7,737 bases of DNA from Verrucomicrobiales bacterium (GTDB lineage: Bacteria; Verrucomicrobiota; Verrucomicrobiia; Verrucomicrobiales; V1-33): the NCBI GenBank assembly GCA_023253575.1, contig JALRGB010000269.1:1-7737 (forward strand), given 5' to 3'. Of this stretch, positions 1 through 6,839 are shown one piece after another. The position numbers and the translations under genes are program-made. How positions within the stretch are numbered: position 1 is the first letter of the stretch; each line of letters begins with the position of its first letter. Under the pieces are notes generated by a model. That model was given only the letters and a program-made list of their open reading frames with translations. It had not been told where the DNA came from and made no database searches.

Positions 1-511
1 TGCCGGTGACCCGGATGAATCCCTCCTCCAGATTCAAGCTGTCGAGCCGGGCTCCGACCAATTCCGCGGCGCGCAGCCCGCTGGCGTACAACAACTCCAG
101 CATGGCACGATCGCGGTGATCGAGCGGCTGAGTACCGGTCAGAGAGGCCAGCAATTGTTCCACGGCCGCCACGGCCATGGTTTCGGGCAAGTGGGGCACG
201 GCTCGGGGCGAGAGGATATCGACGGTCGGGTCGGCGGTGACGCGACCGCGCGCGAGGAGGAAACGGTAGAACCCGCGCCAAGAAATGAGGACGAGCCGCA
301 GGCTGGCGGCCGACAGACCGCCTCTTTTGCGTGCACCGAGGTACTCGGTGAGGTGGGACGAGAGCACCTTGTCGGGCGTGCTGAGACTATGAGTGGTGTG
401 CAGCCACGTGGCCGCGGCCTCGAGATTCCGCCTCGTCAGCAGCTGATAGTGATCAGACAGCCCGCGTTCAGTCGCGAGGTGCATGATGTAGGCATCGATC
501 TCGGATTCCAC
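1..511 (-). CDS. Tyrosine recombinase XerC/XerD family, N-terminal part (gene runs off the left edge)
   Basis: Site-specific tyrosine recombinase, probably the XerC or XerD enzyme that resolves chromosome dimers at dif. Only the first 170 codons are present. Residues about 1-90 form the helical DNA-clamp (SAM-like) domain, with the typical ERGLS at 15-19 and FYRFLLARG at 81-89. The catalytic domain starts near P109-E110 and includes RDRAMLELLYASGLRAAEL at 133-151. R147 in that stretch matches the first catalytic arginine of the family (R148 in E. coli XerD). The remaining catalytic residues (Lys, HxxR, His, Tyr) lie beyond the window. No ATG lies in frame at a sensible place. I chose GTG at 511-509 because it gives the usual short lead before the ERGLS helix, and a weak GGTG lies 5 bases upstream. 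An ATG at 484-482 would clip the first helix; a TTG further upstream is also possible. XerC and XerD cannot be separated on this fragment. Divergent from the lipoprotein gene, with 79 bases between the starts. Confidence 0.88.
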   Translation of the reverse strand, partial: MESEIDAYIMHLATERGLSDHYQLLTRRNLEAAATWLHTTHSLSTPDKVLSSHLTEYLGARKRGGLSAASLRLVLISWRGFYRFLLARGRVTADPTVDILSPRAVPHLPETMAVAAVEQLLASLTGTQPLDHRDRAMLELLYASGLRAAELVGARLDSLNLEEGFIRVTG

Positions 512-590
512 GATGTCACCATGGCGGGCGATGGCGCATTTTCCAGCAGGCAAGCGACTTGAGCCGCGCGCGGAAGCGGTATGGTGAGGC

Positions 591-1001
591 ATGTTCCGCC
601 ATATTCCCCCTGTTCTGGTTGCCTCCCTGATTTTGGTTGGCTGTGCCACCAAAACCCCGCACTTCGATGCGGCCGACCGCAATGGCAACGGGCGGGTCAC
701 GCTGGCCGAGTGGGAGGCGCATATTGTGACGATCCTGCACCGGGAAAACGACAGCAACCGCGATGGCCGAGTGACCTTTGCGGAGTGGCAAACGAACAAT
801 CCATCAGCCAATCGCACACGATTCATGAAGCTCGACACAGATGGAGACGGGGCGATCAGCTGGGCCGAAGGACTGGCCTTTGTGCGCAAAGAGCATGTGT
901 ATGACGACGTCTTCAAGCGCATGGACACGGACGGCAGCGGTACTTTGGACCGGCGGGAGGCGGTGGCCTTTCGCGATCACATGGCCAGCTGGGGACTCTG
1001 A
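591..1001 (+). CDS. EF-hand calcium-binding lipoprotein
   Basis: Small (136 aa) predicted lipoprotein with a calmodulin-like body. Residues 1-17 are a lipoprotein signal peptide ending in the lipobox LVGC, so Cys18 would be lipidated and the protein anchored in the cell envelope, facing the periplasm. Four 12-residue EF-hand loops follow at 29-40, 54-65, 82-93 and 112-123. Each has Asp at position 1, Asp, Asn or Ser at positions 3 and 5, Gly at 6, a hydrophobic residue at 8 and Glu at 12, so all four look able to bind calcium. They may form two EF-hand pairs. The likely role is calcium binding, buffering or calcium-dependent protein contact; no partner can be named. The start is fixed by the signal peptide. 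A GGTGAGG lies only 1 base before the ATG, too close to be a normal ribosome binding site. The next gene starts 51 bases after the stop, so cotranscription is possible. Confidence 0.85.
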   Translation: MFRHIPPVLVASLILVGCATKTPHFDAADRNGNGRVTLAEWEAHIVTILHRENDSNRDGRVTFAEWQTNNPSANRTRFMKLDTDGDGAISWAEGLAFVRKEHVYDDVFKRMDTDGSGTLDRREAVAFRDHMASWGL

Positions 1002-1052
1002 GCCTCTTGTCTATATCGAAGCCATCGCGCGTGGCTCAATCCCCATGGTTTC

Positions 1053-1976
1053 ATGAAAAAATCGTTCATTGTCTTGACCTTGCTACTGGCCTTTGGCGCC
1101 CTGCGACTTCCCTTGGAGGGCCGAGGTGCGGCCGATCGAGTAGCGGCCGGACTGAGAGATGATGCAGGTGTCTCATTGGGGTGGCGCGAACAAGTGAGTC
1201 AGGCGTCCATGGTGGCGGTTCTGGGCGGGTTGCGATCGATGGCCGCGGCCATTTGGGACTTATGGGCGTGTTCAGCCTGGGAGAAGACGAACTATGCGCA
1301 GGTTGAGCGCGACTATTTATTTTGCCAGCGAGTGCAGCCGCGCATGGCGTATTATTACGAGCGGGGCCAGTGGATGATGGCGTATAATGCGGCGCATTTT
1401 TTTGAGCTACAAAACAAAGAAAGGGGCGCCTTAAATTCGCTACTGCAGTCGGCGTACACCGACAAAGGCATGTCCATGTTGCGCACCGGCCAACGGCTTT
1501 TGCCACTAGAGCCGCGGCTTCACGAACAAGAAGCCATCTTGTACCGCGATAAAATCCGCCCGCTGCAACCCGCGAAGGAGGCCGACGCTTGGCAGCGGAC
1601 GGCAGCCTGTCCAGGAGCCCCGAAATACGCCCGCCGCATGCAGGCCTACGCGCTAGCCCGCGTTCCCGGGCAAGAAGCCGCGGCGGAAGCACTGCTGCGC
1701 GACGTCCTCCGACTGTGGCCCAGCCAGAGCCGGAAACCGCCACCGTCCACACTGCTCAACCTCCTGGAAATTTATGAATTGAGCCGGAAAATCGAGGTCG
1801 ATCCCGCCATCAAGCCCGCGGCTTACGCGCGACTCAAGTCCCTCTACGTGCGCTCCGCGCCCAGTCGCATTCCCCTGCTCTCGAAGACTTTGCGATCACT
1901 GGAAGCGGACCTTGAAGTCCCGACGACAGAACGCCTACCTGAACCCGCGGTCGAAAAACCCGTTGGTTCCGCGTAA
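1053..1976 (+). CDS. Exported helical-repeat (TPR-like) protein, PVC conserved type
   Basis: Protein of 307 aa and unknown function. Residues 1-18 (KK followed by a run of hydrophobic residues) form a signal peptide or N-terminal membrane anchor with no clear lipobox, so the body should lie outside the cytoplasm. The region from about 57 to 168 fits a pattern I recall in conserved Verrucomicrobial proteins: LGGLR near 58-61, an aromatic helix with IWDLWACSAWEK at 67-78, a P96 turn, WMMAYNAA at 107-114, then LRTGQRLLPLEP at 143-154 and YRDKI at 164-168. Spacing of the helices suggests tetratricopeptide-like repeats, which usually mediate protein contacts. Residues 170-285 are further helices, and the last 20 residues are Pro- and Glu-rich and probably disordered. 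No catalytic motif is seen. The start is supported by the signal sequence; no Shine-Dalgarno precedes it. Family assignment is from memory of the pattern, not from a search. Confidence 0.72.
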   Translation: MKKSFIVLTLLLAFGALRLPLEGRGAADRVAAGLRDDAGVSLGWREQVSQASMVAVLGGLRSMAAAIWDLWACSAWEKTNYAQVERDYLFCQRVQPRMAYYYERGQWMMAYNAAHFFELQNKERGALNSLLQSAYTDKGMSMLRTGQRLLPLEPRLHEQEAILYRDKIRPLQPAKEADAWQRTAACPGAPKYARRMQAYALARVPGQEAAAEALLRDVLRLWPSQSRKPPPSTLLNLLEIYELSRKIEVDPAIKPAAYARLKSLYVRSAPSRIPLLSKTLRSLEADLEVPTTERLPEPAVEKPVGSA

Positions 1977-2035
1977 ATCAATCGCTGACAGCCAGCCAGA
2001 TCCAGAGCGTCCCGCCACCGCCGACCGCACCCCGC

Positions 2036-3199
2036 ATGACGACCGAAACCATCGCCCCGCCGCCACTGGAGGTGCTTGACACGACCGATCCAGAAGCCGT
2101 CACCGCTTTTGAGGAAGGGTTTTATCTTGGGTTTGAAAAGTCCAGCCACAACCAGCTCATTCAATGGCTGTGGATCTGGGACGTCGAAAACCGGCGCCTG
2201 CTGACCCGCGTCCCCTACGAAGACCAGCTGATCTGGGTGCGCCGCCCACACGGCCGAGTCGAGGCCGCCGTCGCCGTCAATGTCCGTATGCTGCTCCTGC
2301 AAAGCTCAGCATTTGGATTTTCGCATCCTCCGGAATTCTCCCAGAACCAGCAGGTCTGCGAAATTCTAGCGGTTTTCACCAATGCGAATCAATCGATTGC
2401 CAACGTCCATGCCCTCTGGACAAAGTCGTTTTCCGACCTTCGCGCTCGCGGATTTACCGACAGTCTAGCCACCTGCGCTCAGAAACTCCTACCGCTTTAC
2501 CGGCGGATGGGAGCGAAAATTCTGGCGGAAAGCACGATCGAAAATGAAATCCGATATTTCCTGCATTTTCATTTAGTCCGGACAGCTGGCTGGCTCCAGC
2601 GATTGGATGAAAGTGCCCCTGAGCCCGCTCCCTTGGCCCGCACGCCTGCCGAGGCGGCGGCTCAAGTCCATCAGCAGCTTGGCACAGCTCTGGCCCGCTT
2701 GCTTCCGGTCATCGACCTCGCCCGCGGCCAGCCAGATCCGGGATTCGGGCTGGAAGCCCGTCAGCGCGGGGCGCTGCACGTTCTCACAGGACTCACGGAG
2801 CGACTGGCCGGAGTTGACGCCGCCCCGGACACGGCCGCGACGGTGCATCGTGGCCGCCACCAAACTGCCGTCCTGACCACCCTTTGGGAGCACACCGCCG
2901 AATGTGTCCGGCAGGCCGTCCTGCGTCCAGACTCCGACGGTGAATCATCGACCAGTTCCATCGTGGAAGCGCTCGATACTTTGATTTTAAGCGCACTGGA
3001 GGCCTGGGACGGCGATGAAGCCGCACTGGAAACGCTAGTTACCTTGACCCGTGACGACCGCTCGCCGGTGGTCGCCCGCATGGTCAGCCAAGCGATGAGC
3101 CTAGGCCAGCCAACAGAGTCTCTCTCCGCCATGGGCACGGCCTTTGCCAGTGCCGTGCAAGCCCTGCATCAACTGGCCCTGTCTATCAGACCGGAGTGA
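2036..3199 (+). CDS. GNAT-like acyltransferase domain fused to a helical C-terminal region
   Basis: Protein of 387 aa with no signal peptide or membrane segment, so probably cytoplasmic. Residues about 20-175 look like a divergent GNAT fold of the kind seen in N-acyl amino acid and autoinducer synthases: a paired-strand stretch with R58 and E62-D63 before WVRR (67-70), a strand at 75-84, VCEILAVF at 107-114, a long helix ending in LRARG at 135-139, and LYRRMGAKI at 154-162, which resembles the terminal Y-x-x-x-G-(F/A) element of GNATs. The classic Q/R-x-x-G-x-G/A acetyl-CoA loop is not evident, so substrate and activity are uncertain. Residues about 200-387 are helical. The part at 310-350 (EALDTLILSALEAWDGDE, then LVTLTRDDRS) resembles the helical tail of Na/Pi cotransporters or PhoU-like domains. 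It starts 59 bases after the preceding gene and has no Shine-Dalgarno. The coding call is firm; the domain calls are inference. Confidence 0.75.
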   Translation: MTTETIAPPPLEVLDTTDPEAVTAFEEGFYLGFEKSSHNQLIQWLWIWDVENRRLLTRVPYEDQLIWVRRPHGRVEAAVAVNVRMLLLQSSAFGFSHPPEFSQNQQVCEILAVFTNANQSIANVHALWTKSFSDLRARGFTDSLATCAQKLLPLYRRMGAKILAESTIENEIRYFLHFHLVRTAGWLQRLDESAPEPAPLARTPAEAAAQVHQQLGTALARLLPVIDLARGQPDPGFGLEARQRGALHVLTGLTERLAGVDAAPDTAATVHRGRHQTAVLTTLWEHTAECVRQAVLRPDSDGESSTSSIVEALDTLILSALEAWDGDEAALETLVTLTRDDRSPVVARMVSQAMSLGQPTESLSAMGTAFASAVQALHQLALSIRPE

Positions 3200-3260
3200 C
3201 GCCACCTCCGGCGGGAATCGTGGGCCAGAGAATCCCCGACGACGCCAGAGCGGCCACGGT

Positions 3261-3315
3261 GGAGCTCGGAGCTCGGGACTCGGAGCGGCGGCGCAGGCGG
3301 CGCAGGTGGCGCACA
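3261..3315. repeat. Short tandem repeats in the gap before the large PVC gene
   Basis: Two adjacent micro-repeats. The first is a 7-base unit GGAGCTC at 3261-3267 and 3268-3274, with degenerate copies GGGACTC (3275-3281) and GGAGCGG (3282-3288). The second is a 9-base unit CGGCGCAGG at 3289-3297 and 3298-3306, with a degenerate copy at 3307-3315. They lie in a 224-base non-coding gap. They look like replication-slippage repeats; no regulatory role is shown. Confidence 0.6.
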
Positions 3316-3372
3316 AAGGAACTGGGAGGTGACAAGAACGGGATTTCCCTGATGGCACCTTCGTAGTTGCCC

Positions 3373-3386
3373 GCGGCTGCAGCCGC
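3373..3386. promoter_or_regulatory. Perfect 14-bp palindrome, candidate operator
   Basis: GCGGCTGCAGCCGC is identical to its own reverse complement and lies 37 bases upstream of the ATG at 3424. With no loop it is more likely a dimeric protein-binding site than a hairpin. It is flanked by TTGCCC (3367-3372) and CATAGG (3389-3394), which could be a poor -35/-10 pair 16 bases apart, placing the palindrome in the spacer. The promoter match is weak (4 of 6 and 3 of 6 bases), and in GC-rich DNA such a palindrome can arise by chance. Confidence 0.25.
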
Positions 3387-3423
3387 TTCATAGGTAAGCA
3401 CTGGTCACCCTGACCGATTCTAC

Positions 3424-6400
3424 ATGAAAGCCCCACTATTTTTCCTCAACTTCGCCGTCGCTTTCGGTTCCCTAGCGCGGGCGGATGTTCCTCTAGTGCT
3501 CCAGAAGGGCGACCATATCGCCATTGTCGGCAGCGGTCTGGCCGACCGCCAGCAGCATCACGGCTGGCTGGAAGCATTGATTCACAAGACCCACCCAGAC
3601 TATGAGCTGACAGTGCGCAATCTGGGATTTGCCGCGGATGAAGTGGATCTCCATCCCCGCAGCGATGAAGTTCCAACGACGGAATATTTCCTCAACATGA
3701 AGCCCGGCACGCTGGCCACCAAGGTGGGCGACACCGATGTCGTTTACACGGCGGGCGCCGACTTTCACGCGAGCGTCATTTTGGCCTATTGGGGGTTCAA
3801 CGAATCATTCAAAGGCGAAGCCGGCTTGGCTGATTTCAAAAACGCCCTAGACGCTTACCTCAAGAAACATTTGGCGGCTGACTACGGCCGCGGCAAACCG
3901 CGGATTGTGCTGCTCTCGCCCACAGCCCATGAAAACCTGCAGGATCCAACCAACTATCCAGACGGCTCGGCCAACAATCGCCAGCTGGAAATGTACAGTC
4001 AGGCCATGGCGGAGGTCGCGGCGGCGAACAAGGTGCCCTTCATCGATCTTTTTCACCCATCTCGTGAGCTGTATGAAAAAGAAGCCAAACCACTCACCAT
4101 CAATGGCGTTCATCTAAACGAGGACGGAGACAAAGCGCTGGCCACCGTCCAGTTCAAGGAGATTTTCGGCAAGGAGGCGCCAGCCGCCACCGATCCGGCT
4201 GTCGAAAAAATCCGGGCCGCCGTTCTTGATAAAAACACCCAATGGCACCACCGGTACCGCACAGTTGACCAGTATAACATCTTCGGACAGCGGTCGCGCA
4301 TTAAATATGCGGATGCCAAGGATCCGAACAACGGCATCGACAATGCCGCCGTGCTCGGCGCGGAGCTGGCCCAACGCGATGTCAAAACAGCCAACCGCGA
4401 CAAAGCCGTGTGGGCGGCCGCCCGCGGCCAGACCCTCGTGGTCGCCGATGACAATCTGCCTCCAGTCCCAGCCGTTCCAGCCAATCGCCCGGAACCAGTG
4501 CCGTACCTCGGTGGAGCAGAGTCGCTGCAACACCTCTCCACCCCGGAAGGAGTGAAAGTCGATTTCATCGCATCAGAAAACGAATTTCCTGATTTGATCA
4601 ATCCGGTGCAAATGAATTTCGACACGCGTGGCCGCCTCTGGGTGGCGGCTTGGCCGAACTATCCAGAAACCACGCCGACCACCAAGGTATTTGACAAGCT
4701 GCTGGTATTTGACATCGACCCGCAGACTGGAAAATTCACCAAGTGTACGACCTTTCTGGATGGGCTCAACTGTCCAACGGGCTTTCAATTGTACAAAGAC
4801 GGCGTGTTGGTGATGCAGTCACCGGACATGTGGTTTGTTCGCGACACCGACGGCGACGGCAAAGGTGACTGGAAAGAGCGCATTGTGCACGGCTTGGATG
4901 CGGCTGATTCTCACCACGAAACAAACTCGATTTGTTACGAGCCGGGTGGGGCCTTATACTTCAGTGATGGTGTGTTCCACCGCACCAATGTCGAGACGAT
5001 TCACGGCCCGGTACGCAATGTGGACGGAGCTATTTACCGGTATGAGCCGCGGACGAGTCGGTTTATGCGCCATGTTCCGTATGGATTTGCCAATCCACAC
5101 GGCCGTGTCTTTGACCGGTGGGGCAATGATTTGATTACGGATGCCACGGGCAACGCGAACTATTTTGGTCCGGCCTTCAGCGGCCATCTGGACCGTGGGG
5201 CGCACGGTGGCATGAAAGAATTCTGGGGCCGTCCGTCGCGTCCATGTGCGGGCACGGCCATTCTGAGCAGCCGTCACTTCCCGGATGACTGGCAAAATGA
5301 CTTCCTCAATGCCAACGTCATCGGATTTCAGGGGATTTTCCGCGCGAAAATGAGTGAAGATGGCGCCGGCTTGAAAGCAGAAACTCTCGAGCCCGCCTTG
5401 CTGCAGACCGATGTGCAGAAAAACCCTAACTTCCGCCCCAGCGGCATGGCGGTGGCACCCGATGGATCGATCTACGTCATGGATTGGTCGCAAATGCTCA
5501 TCGGCCACCTGCAACACCACCTGCGCGATCCCAACCGCGATCACCAGCACGGCCGCATCTACCGGCTAACTTACCCCAGCCGTCCGCTGCTGACTCCCAA
5601 AAAAGTCCACGGCGAATCAATCGAAAACCTCGTCAAGCTGCTCGCAGAACACGAGAACGACGTGCGCTTGCGCGCCAAAATCGAGCTCGATACCCATGAC
5701 AGCAAGGCAGTTATCGCTGCCGTGCAGAAATGGGAAAAGAACCTCGACAAAGCGGCGCCTGAATACGAACACCACCGGCTCGAAGCCCTCTGGGTCCACC
5801 AGTGGCACAACGTGGTCAATCTCGACCTGCTCAAAGCGGTGTTGGCCTCACCTGAACCGCGGGCCCGGGCTCAAGCGGTGCGGGTCCTTTGTTACTGGCG
5901 TGACCGCGTGCCGACGGCACTGGATTTGCTGACGACGGCGGTGGCCGACCCAGCCCCCCGGGTCCGCCTCGAGGCGGTGCGCGCGGGGAGTTTCTTCCGC
6001 GGCACAGACACCCTCAAGGCACTGGAGCTCGCCAATACGGTCAGTACCGATAAAGATTATTACATCGACTACTGCTACAAAGAAACAATGAAACAGCTCG
6101 TTTCGTTGCCCGAAGGCGCCGAAGCGAACAATGCCGTGCTGCAAGCCCGCCTGCGCGTGAAGCCAGGTGCCAGCTACGGCCCGACGAAAAAAGACCTCTC
6201 CGCAGACGACCTGAAACTCTATGCCCTCGGCAAAGAAGTTTACGCTCGCGAGGCGCATTGCGTCACCTGCCACCAAGCCGATGGCAAGGGAGTCAGTGGA
6301 TTCTATCCCGGGTTGGCCAAGAGCGAATGGCTCGAGGGCGATCAAAAACGCGCCATCAAAATCGTGCTCAAAGGACTGTATGGTCCAATGGAATTCCAAG

Positions 6401-6627
6401 GACAAACGTATGGCCCAGAAAAAGGCACGCCACCGATGATGGGATTTGGACCTCTCCTCAAAGATGAAGAATTGGCGGCCGTCCTGACGTACGTCAATCA
6501 ATCGTTCGGTAACGACCTGCCCGTGGTCAAACCAGAAGCAGTCGCAGCCGTGCGCGCCGAAACAAAAGACCGCGCCATCTTCTACATGGTGGACGAAATC
6601 TTGAAGGAACACCCGCTCGGTAAGTAA
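3424..6627 (+). CDS. PVC multidomain secreted protein: SGNH-like domain, beta-propeller dehydrogenase-like domain, HEAT-like helices, cytochrome c
   Basis: Exported 1067-aa protein. The signal peptide spans residues 1-20, with probable cleavage ARA|D. Residues 22-250 form an SGNH/GDSL-hydrolase-like domain with blocks VGSGLAD (35-41), RNLGFAADEVD (65-75), GFNES (124-128) and NGVHL (227-231). Gly68, Asn126 and His230 are kept, but the nucleophile position appears to be Gly38 and the Asp of the D-x-x-H motif is Asn227. Residues about 374-719 form the PVC 'membrane-bound dehydrogenase' domain (TIGR02604 type), a predicted six-bladed propeller related to soluble sugar dehydrogenases, with a DTDGDGKGD calcium-like loop at 474-482. 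Residues 720-900 are helices resembling HEAT repeats. Residues 930-1045 are a mono-haem cytochrome c with C946-V-T-C949-H950 and a candidate axial Met at 1005 or 1006 (PPMMGFG). Expected to act in the periplasm, perhaps oxidising a carbohydrate and passing electrons to the haem; the substrate is unknown. No Shine-Dalgarno; the start is fixed by the signal peptide. An intrinsic terminator follows 19 bases after the stop. Confidence 0.92.
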   Translation: MKAPLFFLNFAVAFGSLARADVPLVLQKGDHIAIVGSGLADRQQHHGWLEALIHKTHPDYELTVRNLGFAADEVDLHPRSDEVPTTEYFLNMKPGTLATKVGDTDVVYTAGADFHASVILAYWGFNESFKGEAGLADFKNALDAYLKKHLAADYGRGKPRIVLLSPTAHENLQDPTNYPDGSANNRQLEMYSQAMAEVAAANKVPFIDLFHPSRELYEKEAKPLTINGVHLNEDGDKALATVQFKEIFGKEAPAATDPAVEKIRAAVLDKNTQWHHRYRTVDQYNIFGQRSRIKYADAKDPNNGIDNAAVLGAELAQRDVKTANRDKAVWAAARGQTLVVADDNLPPVPAVPANRPEPVPYLGGAESLQHLSTPEGVKVDFIASENEFPDLINPVQMNFDTRGRLWVAAWPNYPETTPTTKVFDKLLVFDIDPQTGKFTKCTTFLDGLNCPTGFQLYKDGVLVMQSPDMWFVRDTDGDGKGDWKERIVHGLDAADSHHETNSICYEPGGALYFSDGVFHRTNVETIHGPVRNVDGAIYRYEPRTSRFMRHVPYGFANPHGRVFDRWGNDLITDATGNANYFGPAFSGHLDRGAHGGMKEFWGRPSRPCAGTAILSSRHFPDDWQNDFLNANVIGFQGIFRAKMSEDGAGLKAETLEPALLQTDVQKNPNFRPSGMAVAPDGSIYVMDWSQMLIGHLQHHLRDPNRDHQHGRIYRLTYPSRPLLTPKKVHGESIENLVKLLAEHENDVRLRAKIELDTHDSKAVIAAVQKWEKNLDKAAPEYEHHRLEALWVHQWHNVVNLDLLKAVLASPEPRARAQAVRVLCYWRDRVPTALDLLTTAVADPAPRVRLEAVRAGSFFRGTDTLKALELANTVSTDKDYYIDYCYKETMKQLVSLPEGAEANNAVLQARLRVKPGASYGPTKKDLSADDLKLYALGKEVYAREAHCVTCHQADGKGVSGFYPGLAKSEWLEGDQKRAIKIVLKGLYGPMEFQGQTYGPEKGTPPMMGFGPLLKDEELAAVLTYVNQSFGNDLPVVKPEAVAAVRAETKDRAIFYMVDEILKEHPLGK

Positions 6628-6646
6628 AAGTGCAGATACGCTGAAG

Positions 6647-6678
6647 AAACCGGCCCTGCGGACAGGGCCGGTTTTTTT
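6647..6678 (+). terminator. Strong Rho-independent terminator, probably bidirectional
   Basis: A perfect 12-bp stem pairs AAACCGGCCCTG (6647-6658) with CAGGGCCGGTTT (6663-6674) around a CGGA loop. A run of seven T (6672-6678), partly within the stem, completes a textbook intrinsic terminator for the gene ending at 6627. Read on the minus strand, the hairpin is followed by TTCTTC, so it could also stop transcripts coming through hisH. Confidence 0.92.
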
Positions 6679-6732
6679 ATGTCCAGACACAAGAAATCCG
6701 CGCACAGACACAAAGCCTACCCGCAACCATGG

Positions 6733-6839
6733 AATTGCCCCAACGGGGCAACGCATACTAGCCCAAGGGCAACCCGGGACCCGGATTCGAGAGAATGGGT
6801 GCGTTCTGAAGGAACGCCGCATCGGGGTTGCCGGGTCGG
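6733..6839. repeat. Hairpin-rich intergenic repeat element, probable interspersed family
   Basis: Non-coding segment between the terminator and the hisH stop. It contains three hairpins: TTGCCCC-AAC-GGGGCAA (6735-6751), GCCC-AA-GGGC (6761-6770) and GCGTTC-TGAAG-GAACGC (6801-6817). An outer stem GGCAACCC (6768-6775) can pair with GGGTTGCC (6825-6832), enclosing the third hairpin. The wording 'GCCCCAACGGGGC ... TAGCCCAAGGGCAA ... CTGAAGGAACGCCGC' resembles repeats I recall as scattered in Verrucomicrobial, Planctomycete and related genomes, often mis-annotated as short ORFs. Only one copy is in the window, so repetition is not shown here. Its ORFs (for example 6679-6876 plus) are not believable genes. 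Confidence 0.55.

Noticed and set aside
1..511. Recombinase as part of an integron, phage or mobile island
   Set aside because: The visible sequence fits a housekeeping XerC/XerD enzyme, and no attachment site, terminal repeat, cargo gene or transposase is seen nearby.
116..562. 148-aa plus-strand open frame at the left edge
   Set aside because: It is antisense to a clear XerC/XerD-type recombinase and has no recognisable motif.
1020..1036. Hairpin AGCCA-TCGCGCG-TGGCT between the lipoprotein and TPR-like genes
   Set aside because: The stem is only 5 bp and no T-run follows, so it is not a credible terminator.
1066..1752. 228-aa open frame on the minus strand opposite the TPR-like gene
   Set aside because: The protein is Arg/Pro-rich low-complexity sequence with no motif. 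The plus strand has a signal peptide and conserved-type motifs, so this is a shadow frame in GC-rich DNA.
5848..6822. 324-aa open frame on the minus strand
   Set aside because: It lies opposite the HEAT and cytochrome c coding region, runs through the terminator and starts in the repeat. It is a shadow frame.
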